Shown piece after piece: positions 34,691 to 46,484 of a DNA stretch of 64,000 bases. Below the pieces are notes generated by a model. That model made no database searches, was not told the origin of the DNA, and saw nothing but the letters and a program-made list of their open reading frames with translations. The position numbers and the translations under genes were made by a program. The stretch comes from Saururus chinensis (lineage: Eukaryota > Streptophyta > Magnoliopsida > Piperales > Saururaceae), in assembly GCA_035235625.1 (NCBI GenBank), contig CP141149.1:16929893-16993892 (forward strand), in the 5' to 3' direction. Within the stretch, counting starts at the first letter, position 1. Each line of letters begins with the position of its first letter.

Positions 34691-35292
34691 CCTTTTATTG
34701 AAAATTTAATATTTATTTATTATATATACAAATAGTAAATATTGAATAAAATATATTATATTTAATAAATTTATTTAAAATTTTTAAATATTTATTTAAT
34801 ATATATTTATTTATTAAATAAAATTTTAAAAAGCTAATAGCGACACTTGTAAATAATTGTCGCTAATATCAATGGTATTAGCGATGCATAATTATAAGCG
34901 TTGCTAATAGTTCTAATTTTTATTTTTTTATTTTAAATTTATTACTATTAGGGACATTTTTCTTAGATGTCACTAATAGCACAATTATTAGCTACGCTTG
35001 CTAATACATGTTGCTATTGTTTAACCTATTAGAGATGCTTAATCACAAGCATTGTTAATAGTAATATTTTTTTTATTTTTGGTTAAAAAATAACTATCTT
35101 TTAACGACGCTTGTTTAAAGCATCGCTAATAACAATTAATTAATGTCGATTATTGAAAAGCGTCACTAATATGGTTAGTATTAGCGACACTTGATGATAA
35201 GTCATTTTTTACGACACTTTTGCATGTATTGCAAATAGTTATTTTCAGCGACGCATATATATGCGTCGCTAATAGTACATTTTGTTGCAGTG

Positions 35293-36614
35293 TATTATTT
35301 AGATAGAGAGAGAAGACATGTAGTGGAGATTCCAGTTCCTCGAGTCTGCATGAATTAAGGACAAGCTTTGTTTTTTGGGGAAATATGGAACAATTTTCAG
35401 CTAACATCATTCTTGTTTAAGTAAATTTTATATTCAGGGAGTTGATTTGCAACTTGCTTTGGTGAGTTTTCAAAATGAAGACGTTAACATTGACTCCATG
35501 TAAGATTTAAAGCACATGGGAAGAGTCGGCAGGGACTACTGTGCTTTGATGCAGAAGTCGGAGTGAGTTGCGACCCAAAAGGTTTATTCAAGCACTGCAT
35601 TGCCTGAAGCGGTCCAATTAATTTTTTTAGGGGGCCAAGAATGTGTAAATCCTTGAACTAATAGAAAGAAATCATTAACTCTGAAGTGGTGCGTATCAGA
35701 ATTCAGAAGAGGATCAGTTTAAATTAGGACTCATACTTTGATAAACATTGCGCATCATTCTTATTCTGTGGTAAGATATGGCCATTGCACGGTACAACTT
35801 TTGCGAAGGTGAATACCTTCCTAATGACCATGCAGGCTCAACTTTTAGTGAAAAGGACGGACATTCTCTTACTATTTAAATGCTTGTCTAATTTTCTATC
35901 ACGTTGGCCAATGATTTTAGATATTTCGTAATGCTTTTGGTTATATATTACAGGCTCTTTTGTATGGAATGCAATGGTACAAAGTTTTTTCAAGAACCTG
36001 ACTTTACTGTCTTGACCTGGATCAAATAATATATCCCTCCTGGTTGTCTGTGTAGGAGTAGAATTGATGGGAGATCAATCTCTATTTCTCATTATCCGTA
36101 GATTTCATAATGTTTATGGTTACGTATTTCAGGTTCTCTCTTTAGATAGATATCTATATATATATTGCAATGGTACAAAGTCTTTTCAAGAACCTGTCTT
36201 ACTGTTTTTTTTTTCCTGCAGGATCCGTGACTATTCAAGAAACGACTCTCAGAGAGTCCCTTGGAATCAGAAACAAAGACGCCCAGACACTGGCAAATAA
36301 TTTGCCATACCTATCGTAGTGATTGGTTCTCGAAGTTTGAGGCAGAAAATGAGTGTATATGCTTCTTGAATTTTTTGTCCGTCTTTTCATGGAAATGACG
36401 TACGCTTTAACAATGCACAAGCTACGCACCGGACGCTTTTTCCATTTGCCTGGGAAAAACTTATCTACATGCATAGCTGATAGCACAGTTGGTCGAATTT
36501 ACCTTGTGATCAAGCTCCGACAAAGGTTTCACCAACCCCCATAAAAGCCAACAAGCTTCCTCCAACCCTATCCCCACCACTTGTGTGTCTTCGCCCCCTC
36601 CGGTTACGACTTCC
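35293..36614. other. Displaced PPR 3' flank, local duplication and GA3ox upstream region
   Basis: 35296-35600 resembles the 3' flank of the intact PPR gene (compare GGAGATTCCAGTTCCT...TGCATGAATTAAG with 30855-30905). A block around 35925-36010 is repeated in diverged form around 36100-36205, both with TGCAATGGTACAAAGT and TCAAGAACCTG. A TATA-like CATAAAAGCC at about 36540 is a candidate core promoter for GA3ox. Confidence 0.5.
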
Positions 36615-36662
36615 ATGCTGATATTTAGAATCTATTGTAGTCTTGCTACTATCTTTACTTAG
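36615..36662 (+). promoter_or_regulatory. Upstream open reading frame in the GA3ox leader
   Basis: An ATG at 36615 opens a 15-codon frame ending TAG at 36662, 40 bases before the GA3ox start. If the leader includes it, ribosomes would meet this ATG first and main-frame translation could be lowered. Whether the leader extends that far, and whether a leader intron ending CTGCAG just before the start removes it, cannot be told from sequence alone. Confidence 0.4.
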
Positions 36663-36702
36663 CATAACAAGCTCTAGTGGCTACTCCCTGCAGGTCACCA
36701 CA

Positions 36703-38061
36703 ATGCCATCACTCACGGAAGCATTCAGGGCTCATCCTGTGTATCTCCACCATCCTAACTTAGACTTTGCATCCATCACAGAGGTGCCTGAATCCCACGT
36801 ATGGCCGCTGGATGAGAACTGCCCGGAGACAAAATCCTTCTTGGATGAGGGAGGATCCGAATCGGTGCCTCTCATTGATCTCGCCGGCCCCAACCTTGCC
36901 GGGAATCTCATTCATGCATGCGAGACGTGGGGTATGTTTCATGTCAGGAACCACGGCGTTCCCATGAAGCTTCTTCATGCCGTCGAGTTCCAAGTCCGGC
37001 GACTCTTTGAGCTTCCGGTGAAGCAGAAGCTCAAAGCGGCCCGGGCGCCGGATGGAGTAGCTGGCTATGGTGTTGCCCGCATTTCATCTTTCTTCTCTAA
37101 GCTCCTGTGGTCCGAGGGCTTTACCATGGTTGGGTCCTCAGTGGAACATGCTCGCCAACTCTGGCCTCACGACTACTCTCACTTCTGGTAAGTACAATGC
37201 CATTGCAGCTTGTTGGAACCTCTACTTCAACCATAGATAACCCAGGTTAATATGGCTCATGAAAGAGTGTCGTGGTAGAGTAGGATTCATGCTGTTGGCC
37301 CTACATGATGATCATTCAGAATTGGTGATTCAGGTTTGAAGTCTTTTGCATATGCTACTGAAATCAAATTTGTAAAGTACTTAAAAAGAGTAAAAAAAGA
37401 ATACATGTAAGGAAGGCAAGTGATTTTTCAACCTGTGTAACCAATTTCACCTTCTTCTATCAGTGATGTGATGGAAGAATATCAGAGAGAAATGAAGAAA
37501 CTGGCTGTGAAGCTCATGTGGCTCGTACTTGGCGCACTGGGAGTAACAACGGAAAGCATCAAATGGGCTGGGCCGTCTGGTGAATTCCCGGGCTCGTGTG
37601 CATGCTTACAGTTGAACTCTTACCCGGCATGTCCCAGCCCAGATCGTGTAATAGGCCTGCCCGAGCACACAGATTCATCCCTCCTTACCATACTCCATCA
37701 GACCAACACTAGCGGCCTCCAAGTGCTCAGGGAGGAGAACCTTACGTGGGTCAGTGTCCCTCCCGTGCCCGGAACCCTCGTCGTCAATGTAGGTGATCTC
37801 CTCCACATTATGTCCAATGGCCGATTCCAAACAGCCGTCCACCGTGCCGTGGTGAACGGGACAAGCCACCGCCTATCGGTCGCCTACTTATGGGGGCCCC
37901 CACCGGATGCCCGGCTGTCCTCACTTGCAAAGCTCGTCGGACCCGACAGCCCAGCCATGTACCATGCTGTAAGCTACCTAGAATATCTTAGCATCAAGGC
38001 TACTCACTTCAACAACGCGTTAAATTATGTTCGTCTTCCTCGACCAATTACTAGGCCGTGA
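36703..38061 (+). CDS. GA3ox: Gibberellin 3-beta-dioxygenase (GA3ox)
   Basis: Exons 36703-37187 and 37464-38061 join across a GT-AG intron (through the Cys of HFCDVMEEY) to give 360 residues, a normal length for the family. It opens MPSLTEAFRAHPV, typical of GA3ox, and carries WGMFHVRNHGV, GYGVARISSFF, LMWLVLGALG, LQLNSYPACP and the GLPEHTDSS iron site. Iron ligands are His230, Asp232 and His288; 2-oxoglutarate is held by Arg298 and Ser300 (RLS). The enzyme hydroxylates GA9/GA20 at C-3beta to bioactive GA4/GA1 in the cytosol. The single intron is at the usual GA3ox place. The start chosen is the ATG that gives the family N-terminus. No damage is seen. It stands alone, not in a cluster. Confidence 0.93.
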
Positions 38062-39165
38062 CAATGCCAGTAGGCTGCGGTGATCATGGAACCCTTAGAT
38101 ATCCAGTCTCCTTCCTTGTGAGATATTGGCAGTCATCATCATTTCTCATGTTTTTAATCCATGCGATATGTGTGAGCTCATTAGGAAGCTCGTGATAGCA
38201 AAGCATGAGGAAAAGGGCGTAGATGGCTGATGCATCTAATCATGTATATGCATGGGAATCAAGATATGCAATAATTGCTTCTCCACTTTTTTAAGTTGAG
38301 CCTAGATTGAGCTGAGTGTTTACAAAATCACATTAAGTGCCTGTAACACACTCATAGCTGTTGTAAATGAAATTTTACTTTAATTGCCTTAGATGAGAAG
38401 TCTCTCGCCCCTGTTTTAGCAAGCTCACTTTGTCTCTGCACATTCAGTAGATATCTACTATCCAAACATACACAGGTGGATTTCCATTAACCGTATGGGC
38501 TGGCTAAAAGAGGGGTTGCACAGACTCCTCATCCAATTTACCTTTGTGCCTATTAGGTCATCATTGTGCATTGAGATATATAACCCATTTCTAGGTCATT
38601 TGTTAGGGAAATGTCCTTTTGAGAAGATTTCTCGTACAAATAGAATGTATGCTTTTTTAACACAATACTAGATTTTGAAGCGCATTTGTGCAACAAATAT
38701 AGAGAAAAAAAAGGTTTTGTGTTGCCAAATGAAAAACCATTTGTGTCATTTATGGAGAAATTAAATTAAACATAAAAAGGTGCATCCAAACAAGATAATA
38801 GTGAACCGGACCTCATATGACTCACAAATAAACCGCAAATCTGTTGCCCACCCTGAAGCGTTGGACAATAGCCATGAGGTGCGTGCCTTCTACATGCCTC
38901 AGACCATGAGGCTCACTTCTCAAATTATTTTTTATTGTCATATATCTTCAGTATTTCTTTTGGTTTAAATTCAATCTTTTCTTTCACTTTATTTGTTAAC
39001 AAGCTAAGTATTGCCGAGTTTTAGACTAATTGGGCTTGAGCTTAAAACGTTAGTTTCGAGTACGAATTGAGCTGCTTCACCTTGTGATCATTAATTGGTT
39101 TTATAATAGGTGGCTCATAGGTATGCAGAGAAAAATCACTTATACAAATATAGTTAAAAAGCAGT

Positions 39166-39232
<67 letters not shown>

Positions 39233-40777
39233 TTTTTTCAAGCTTCAAGGCACGAACCAAAGATAAGTATATTTGAGCTTAGCTTAACCAACTTCGAATT
39301 AAATTTCAAATGCGAGCCAAGTCAAAAGCTTACTTTAGTACCCCAATTAATTTGCTTCAAAATCACATTGTAATCATTTCTCAACTATATGTACTCGTTT
39401 TACATGTTTAAATTTTTGAAAAATGAGACTCTCGGTTCATATGCATCCGCGTAAGCTCAAGCATCATGACTTGTCGTATCGTAATCCGCAGGGAAGAGGG
39501 CAGAAATTTATGTGCACTATTGGATTAAAATCAAATAGCATGCAATGATCGAGCTCATGCAGTTGCAACTTAGATTTACATAAAGGGGTCTCCATATGTT
39601 TTACCTTTTCTCATATATACTAAAAAATTTACATGTCAAGCTTACGCCTCATGCCTCACCTTTTTTAAGGTAAAGGCAACGAGAGGCTCAACCTCGCATC
39701 TATTACGAGTTGGAAAATCGTTATCCTTAACAATTATGTTGAGCAGGTCTAGCTGAACTAGTTGATCATTGTTTTGATTTTGTGAATATTAATTAGCAAC
39801 ATTAGTCTCAATTATCGTTGGCTTTTGACAAAAAAAAATAGACACGATGGAAAATTGGACGAGGAGACACCTTCTTCCTCCGTTCCATCTGCCACTAAAA
39901 TTGATAAACATTGTCAGGACATGGGCCAGGGTCACTTGATGCTTCTCTGGCTGTGAACTAAAGAGTGGATGCTGCAAGCTCATTGGCCATCGCTACAGAG
40001 AACCCATGTGACTGTCGCGTCCAATTCAGAGGACTTGGAACTGACTTTGTGGCTGTCATATCCAATTCAGAAGAAGTTTGTAGTGATTTGTACGCTCCAA
40101 AACCTGGTTGTTCTCATTTCTTTCATTATCCAGAAAGTGAAGAGAAAAATGAATAGCAGGTTATGTTTCTTTGTACGACTACCCTCACAACCTATAATAA
40201 AAAAAGCATCTTCACCCAGTATTTTTAACGGAAGTGTTTGTAATCCTGTACTATGAGAGTGAGCTTGGCATAAGAAATGTACGAGAGCCCTACCTTAATG
40301 AGATCGAAGGTGCACATCTTAGAGCACATTAGCGTCGTACACCATTGATCTCAAATATTAAAAATTCTCCTTCATCTTTATGTTGGGCCCATTATTAGAA
40401 TAAAACATAAAAAGCTCTTTTATTTTTAATTGGGGGTCATTTTTTATGGTGTCTCTATTTGGAGATACTTATTTATTTATTTTATATATATATATTTTCT
40501 TTCAAATAACATCTATGATTGGAGTTTATATATTAAATTGCCCCATAAATAAGGCTCTTAATGGAACGACACAATTACGGTACAATTTATTCCATTACTA
40601 TAATTATTTCTTAAATTTTTTTCTATAATCATTATGTTAAGTAAACAGTATAAGTAGTTTCATAACCGTTCTATCTACTAATAATCATCCAATTAATTAG
40701 ATAATTATTACCTATTACACTTTTTAAAGTATGTTCAAAAAGGCTAAAATAAAAAATTGTTATTCACTAAATCAGAT
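38062..40777. other. Intergenic region, repeats only
   Basis: No gene is supported. The first 300 bases are probably GA3ox 3' UTR. 39000-39320 has AGCTTGAGC-type words resembling 27820-27950 and surrounds an (AT)n tract. 40285-40440 is a diverged copy of the dispersed repeat at 14110-14300. Short frames around 39965-40256 have no recognised content. Confidence 0.45.
39168..39228. repeat. (AT)n microsatellite
   Basis: About 61 bp of uninterrupted AT dinucleotide; frames across it are artefacts. Confidence 0.97.
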
Positions 40778-42600
40778 TGTAGGGGCGTTTCGATTGATTC
40801 CCTATGTACAAAATAAGAGAAGAGATCAAATAATCTTTATCTTCAAAGATATAGAGAAGAAGCTTTTTTTTAAGTAAGATGATCATCTTTTGGTTAATTA
40901 ATATTATTCCTTAAAATTTGAGATATAGTAGTAGTGATTAACCAATTCTTCAAACCATTCAATTACATGGCGAAAAATAATACATATTGAAAGTAGAGAA
41001 ATAATAAGAATATTAAAATTGTTAAAAGATTAATATAAATATTAAAAAAAAAGAAACAAGAAAAATAAAAATATCACATGCAAGGGTTCTTTCTTTCCAT
41101 GTCTTCTTATCTTCAAGTTTGAAAATCTTCATTCTTTGGCCTTGTGCAAGTTCTCCTATCTTCAAACTCCTTAGGATTGAAAGAGTTTTCTTCTTTCCTT
41201 GGTGGAAGGTTTTGATTTTTTTTGTTTATTAGGAATGAAGAGTTTTAGACTTTATGAAGGCTTCTTAGACTTCATGGTCAAAAAGTCCATCTCTATCAAA
41301 AGTGTGTTATGGGATGAAGTAGTGCATATAGAGTATGGTGAAATATTAAGGTAGTTTGTAGAAAGTGAGGAGTGAGTTTGTAGAATAATTGGTGAGAAGT
41401 GATGTAGGGCAGTTTGTTGGAAGCGGAAAGACCACTTGGCATATGGTAATGATTTATCTTAGTCCTCTCCCAACTCTTTTCACTTTTTTTTTCCTTCTTC
41501 TTCTTCTTCTTCTTTTTTAAACGTGAATAACTAGCTACAAATTCTTGACTTAGTCTTTTAAATATACCTCATCTTTCTTAATTAACCTTATTGGCCAAGT
41601 GGACATTCTTTGAAAGCGAGGGGCTCACTAATTCTCCTTCCCCAGTTTCTCCAATGCACTATGTATATTTTTTTGTTATTATTAATTTCTTTTATCTTTT
41701 CTTAATTACATAATTAACCATTAGGAAGTAGGTCCCAAAATCATCATTTGAACTTTAAGATTTATTTCAAAGTTCATTCTTTGTGTGAGACCTACACAGG
41801 GTTTCAAATTTAAATTTGGCTAATATGATGTATGACTCACATGGGGTATTACTTAGCCTTTTTTTGTAATTTTAATTTGATGATTTATTTGATGTGGGAC
41901 TCATGAAGGACTCATTTATCTTTTTGTGATTTTGATTTGATAGCTAATTTTATGTGGGACTCATGAGAGTCTTACTTAGCCTTTTTGTAATTTTAATTTA
42001 ATGACCAATTTGATGTAGGACCCATGAGGTCTCACTTAGTTATTTGTGATCTTAATTTGATAGCTAATATGATATAGGACCCATGAGAATCTCACTTAGC
42101 CATTTGTTATCTTAATTTGATAGCTAATATGATGTGGGACCCATGAGGGTTTCACTTAACCTTTTATAATTTTAATTTAATGACTAATATGATGTAGAAC
42201 CTATATAGGGCCTTTTTTAACCTTTTGTAACTTTTATCTGGTGACTAATTTAATGTGGAGCCATGGGACATCCACTAAGTCATTTTTTTTTTATTTTAGT
42301 AGTTAATTTTAATATGAAGCTTATAAGGCCTCACTTAGCCAATTTGATTTTTTGTGCTACCTTCAATGTGGTGTCTATAAGAGCCTCACTTAAATTTTTG
42401 TTTGGTTAGAAACTTCATCTTATTCCCACATGTGTAGGATAAGGCTCAACTTCATCTTCTTCTTTTTTTTTTTACTTGGGTGTGGTTCACTTAAGAGGCT
42501 TTGCCCACTTTGGAGCTAGTCAAGCTCCAAAATTTTGAACCTCCCTTTTCCCTTTTTCTTTCTTTTTCTCTTTTTAAAATTTTTTTTTATCAACACATAT
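40773..42600 (-). mobile_element. Diverged solo LTR, TGTTGAC family, with internal tandem expansion
   Basis: On the minus strand the LTR runs 42595 (TGTTGATAAAAAA) to 40778 (...CCCCTACA), 1818 bp. It shares with the other copies the GAGCTTGACTAGCTCC block (minus, about 42520), the AAAAGTCTAAAACTC region and the terminal CGAAACGCCCCTACA. Flanks CAGAT (40773-40777) and CATAT (42596-42600) differ at one of five bases and are a probable aged duplication. The extra length comes from a roughly 60-bp tandem array. Confidence 0.7.
41775..42395. repeat. Array of about ten 60-bp units inside the LTR
   Basis: Diverged repeats of ATGTGGGACCCATGAGGGTT, TCACTTAGCCTTTTTGTAAT and TTTAATTTGATAGCTAAT. The other two LTR copies carry only two or three equivalents (for example GTGGGACCTCATAAGTCTCA at about 20360). 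Confidence 0.8.
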
Positions 42601-44048
42601 ATTACTAAGGTAAAAGACTTACATCTTTATTATTGTTGTTTATAATTATTACAAATAAATTATGAAGATAAAATATGAAACATAAATGAACATATATATT
42701 AGGCAAATACCTAATAAAAATTTTTATTTTATAATAATAATTCTTTCCTATCATGAGTCCTAACTCCAAAACTTCCCTCCACTCTTGTTTAAGAAGAATC
42801 CCAAGTGTGAGAATGACAATTGCCTTCTCATAACCAACTATTTTTTAATGTGTCTTACAGGCACATTCAAAGACCACATGCACTGAGAATTGGGTCAGCC
42901 TTGACCTGCACTTAAATCAGGTCAGGTCATGACCTAACCCAATTTATTAATCGGGTTAAAAATGCAAACCCTAACCTCACTTTAGTTGGGTCAAATAGGG
43001 TATATGCGTAACTTTACTTTTTTTGTCAATTAATGTTTTTTAAGTCAATATTTTATTTGTTATATGAGAAAGTGAGAGTTGAAGAGAGAGCATTGAAACA
43101 TTATTAGAAACATGTCCAAAACTATAAAAATCCCCCAAAAAATTATTAAATAAAATAAAAATATAATAAAAAGTAGAATTATAAGAAAATGTCTTTCTAA
43201 TATCTCCCCCTTAAGTCATGACATAATTAAAAAATAGGGATGAGGTTGAGTTGTGTAGGTAAATCCCAACCAACCCTACTTTTAAAATAGATAAAATTTT
43301 AAAACCATAATCATGACCATATTTTTAATTGGGTCAGTTCGGGTCAGGTATTCGGGTTGGGTTGAATTTTTTTTTACTTAAACTTGTTCAAAATATGTTC
43401 AAATTTTTACTTAAACCTATTTGGTCATTCATTCTAACCTGTTTCAATAAGTAAATCATCATTCCAAATTTCGCAATATAACATTTATAAACATGATTTG
43501 TAACATAATCATGATTTCAATCAACATATATCAAATCTCAAAATAAACTATCTACACAACTCATTCAAAGCTAAGCTCGCTAACACTCAAATCAACCCAA
43601 TTTGAGATGGGCCAAGCAAGAATTTGGTTCCATTTGACCAAGTTTGAGCTTTGATTTGTGATAACTTGAGTCTGGCCTCGAGCAAAATAGAGTTGACTCA
43701 GCAATCCTACTCCAAACTCACCAATCATTTCATTCCATAAACAAACAACCCATGAGTTTAATTATCTAAAAAAAATAGTCATAGGTTCATCGTAACAAAA
43801 TCTAAACTAACCTATGAGCTACAAAAATATTTTGTACAAAGTGTATATGTAGTCAATTAAGATGCTAGCACATATGATTAAAGATGAACCATGACTTAAT
43901 GAAACAAGAGAAATTAGACAAAACAACTAAATGAGAAACATCAAAGTGAAATGTGTTCAAGAGCTTCTTAGTGGTATGGTACAGATAATAGAATGATAAA
44001 ATGGGTACCATTGGTAGCCCTAAGCATAGGCATATGGATGATTCACTT
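42601..44048. other. Repeat-rich spacer without genes
   Basis: AT-rich. 42880-43420 has repeated GGGTCAGGTC / GACCTAACCC words resembling the diverged interior of a retroelement. No frame is convincing. Confidence 0.35.
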
Positions 44049-44465
44049 GAGCATCTCCAACGACTGAATTTGACATCTTCTATTTAAGATGTTCGGGGAT
44101 GTCAAATTGAGATGTTTAAGTGGCTCAATTTGACATATCTATATGCCTATGTGGCAATTTGACAATAAGTAAACTCTAACCTTAGATGTCAAATATAATA
44201 TTTAAAAAATATATATAAAATAAAATAAAAGAGATAAAAAGATAAAAGAGGGGTAAAAAGTAAGGTGAAATGAGGATTACAAAAATACATAAAAATGTAT
44301 CTCCAAATGGACGTGCAATAAATAACACCCCAACTGGACAACTTGGGGTGTCATTTCTACATTGGGAATGACACCTCGATTGGACAGGCCAATGGTGCCA
44401 AAATAGGCACCATTTCCTCCATGTGAGACATCATTTGGAAATGACTACCTATGTTGGAGATGCTC
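44049..44465. mobile_element. MITE with GAGCATCTCCAAC terminal inverted repeats
   Basis: Ends GAGCATCTCCAAC (44049) and GTTGGAGATGCTC (44465) are perfect inverted repeats of 13 bp around about 390 bp of non-coding DNA with further internal GACATC/GATGTC symmetry. No target-site duplication can be fixed with certainty. Confidence 0.75.
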
Positions 44466-44583
44466 TTAGTTTTTAGCAAAATAGCACTATGTATAAAAAT
44501 TTATATATGCACTCGAGTTGTTAATAAAATCAATAATAATTATATTTAAATGATAAAATTGACCATCTTCATTAGATCACTTA

Positions 44584-44893
44584 GAGAATCCCCAACGAGA
44601 GATGTTAAATTGAGCCGTTAGAGATGTTGGAGTGGTGCCTCCTGCTTATGTAGAAATTTGGTAACATATGAACTTCACCCCTAGACGTCAAATACATTAG
44701 TTTAATAATTTTATTTTATTATTTACAAAAAAAAAGTGAAATGGGATGTTAAAAGAAAGGTAAAAAGGATTAAAAAATAAAAATAAAAAAAACATCTCCA
44801 AATGGAGAAGCCATAAATGGCTCCCCGATTTGATTGACAATGGTATCATTTCCTCCGTGTGGGATGCCATTCCATCCCACATTGGAGATGCTG
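44584..44893. mobile_element. Second, diverged copy of the GAGCATCTCC MITE
   Basis: Starts GAGAATCCCCAACGAGAG and ends CCCACATTGGAGATGCT, and shares the GATGTTAAATTGAG and ATGTGGGATGCCATT-type interior with the copy 120 bp to its left. Confidence 0.65.
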
Positions 44894-45510
44894 GGATGAG
44901 GGATGCACCACACCTACTCTTCTACCCTTCCCCCATCACACTCCTATTGGTCATGGCCTCTACGAGTATTTTCAATATTTGATAATAACTACCAATAGTT
45001 TTGTTAACAAGAGTGGGTATATATGTAATTTTTGAAGTGTCAAGAGGTATAAATATTATTTTACTAAAAGTTAAAAGGTGTAAGTGAAATTTACTCGAAA
45101 GAAGTTATGTTTCTTCGTATGAGAAAAGTAGCAAGACATGACTACTAGACGGAACCGAAGTCATCTGCCCTGTATGAAGAACTAATAAAGTCAGCTATCT
45201 CCTATGAAAATAAAAGAACAATTACTGGCAAGCAAAAGAATAAAAGAATGTAACATATTTTTTTTTTGAACTTGAATGTAGCATAAAATCAAAGAATTAT
45301 GGTTGGCTATGATACCTTAACTTTAGTTTTGTTGTTTTGTTTTTTTTTGTTAAGATAATTTATACTTACACCACCTAACTTTTGTGAAAAATTACACACA
45401 CTTTTTTGTGTTTTAATAACTGTACTAACACCCTCTGATGTTAATAGTCATTACTAGATATTTACAAATGACAAAAATACTCTATCAAGTTATAACCCTT
45501 AACCTAAGGG

Positions 45511-45568
45511 ATCGCGATAAAAAAGAGGAGGGTTGTAACGGTGATAAAAAAGAAGAGGGTTGTAACAG
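45511..45568. repeat. Short tandem duplication, about 28 bp
   Basis: Two copies of GATAAAAAAGAGGAGGGTTG plus TAACG/TAACAG lie side by side with two substitutions. Confidence 0.85.
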
Positions 45569-45757
45569 TTGACTATGACCCCTCCTGGTGACCATGAGAA
45601 GGACCTTTCCCCCATTCAGGACCGTAGAAGGATTGGGGAGCACCAACCCTCCACCCCTTGGCATCTCTGCTGGGATTGGGGTAGAATATTTTGCTATATT
45701 TTCTTATTTACTTTCTTCTTTTTACTATATTTTATTGTTAAGAGTAATATTATGTTG

Positions 45758-45890
45758 ACGTGAGGTTGCATTCGTGATGAAGCTACTTTATCATTGAAAA
45801 AGCATTGATTAACCCCATTAATCAATGGTTCTAGGGCTAATCAATGCTTTCTCAACGATGAAGTAGCCATATTACATATAAAACCTCACG
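45758..45890. repeat. Foldback (hairpin) element
   Basis: The left arm (CGTGAGGTTGC...GATGAAGCTACTTTATCATTG...AAGCATTGATTA) and right arm (AATCAATGCTTTCTCAACG...GATGAAGTAGCC...AAAACCTCACG) pair over about 50 bp with bulges around a loop of about 20 bp. This is a small MITE or remnant with microRNA-precursor-like shape. Confidence 0.7.
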
Positions 45891-46460
45891 GCACTTAAGC
45901 ATGTTTCTTTTGTTCATCGTTCCTACCAAATTGGATCATAATTTTACTTGTTACCAGTGTTGTTTGGATCAACGTACTTATTTTTATCTAAAATATATAT
46001 GTTGACATGTGCACTTGCTGTGCTAGCAGTCTGGAATTTCCATCAACACCGTGCAATTACTAACTATACGGGAAGTAATTCCTGCTTGACCTACTCCATT
46101 GATACTAAGAACAGTAATTTATTCATTTCTCTCTGTTTTTTGTTTTTTTGGTACAAAGTCCAGAACTGTTATTTATTTTTATGGATATTCCAGAACTGTT
46201 ATCGTTCCACAGAGTTTCGTTGCTGAATATATGCAGCAGCAAATGCATAACACGCTTTCATCTAGGTTTGGGCTACGTCGGCCTTCAAGAAAGACTTGAG
46301 TTTCAGGTTTTGGTACTCTCGCATGCCTCGGGCAAGATTTCATTAAAAACCTACAAAAAAAATCAAAATTTTTTTTATCAGTAAAGAATCTTATAGTATG
46401 TACGTGAGCATTTTTAATGCTTCCCGTTGACAATGAGTAGAGCGTAAAGAACACATAAAA

Positions 46461-46484
46461 GGGGGGCGGGGGGGGGGGGGGGGG
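46461..46484. repeat. Poly-G tract
   Basis: Twenty-four bases all G except one C at 46467. It could form G-quadruplex structure, or its length could be an assembly or sequencing error. Confidence 0.9.

Larger units (their letters stand above)
31762..35292. mobile_element. Non-autonomous CACTA (En/Spm)-like element
   Basis: The left end reads CACTGCAACAAAACTGAAG (31762) and the right end TTTTGTTGCAGTG (35292), an inverted pair close to the CACTACAACAAAA consensus. A second, slightly damaged left end (CACTCAACAAAATTGAAG) starts at 31805 in a 43-bp direct repeat. Both subterminal zones and the interior are packed with short palindromes of TAGCGACGCATA / TATGCGTCGCTA, the usual binding-site array of CACTA transposases. 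Flanks TGT and TAT are a near, not exact, 3-bp duplication. No transposase gene is present, so mobility would depend on an enzyme from elsewhere. Confidence 0.82.

Noticed and set aside
31860-35290. Regularly recurring short palindromes that look like a CRISPR array
   Set aside because: Spacing and repeat sequence vary, the DNA is nuclear plant DNA, and the ends are CACTA termini; they are transposase-site repeats.
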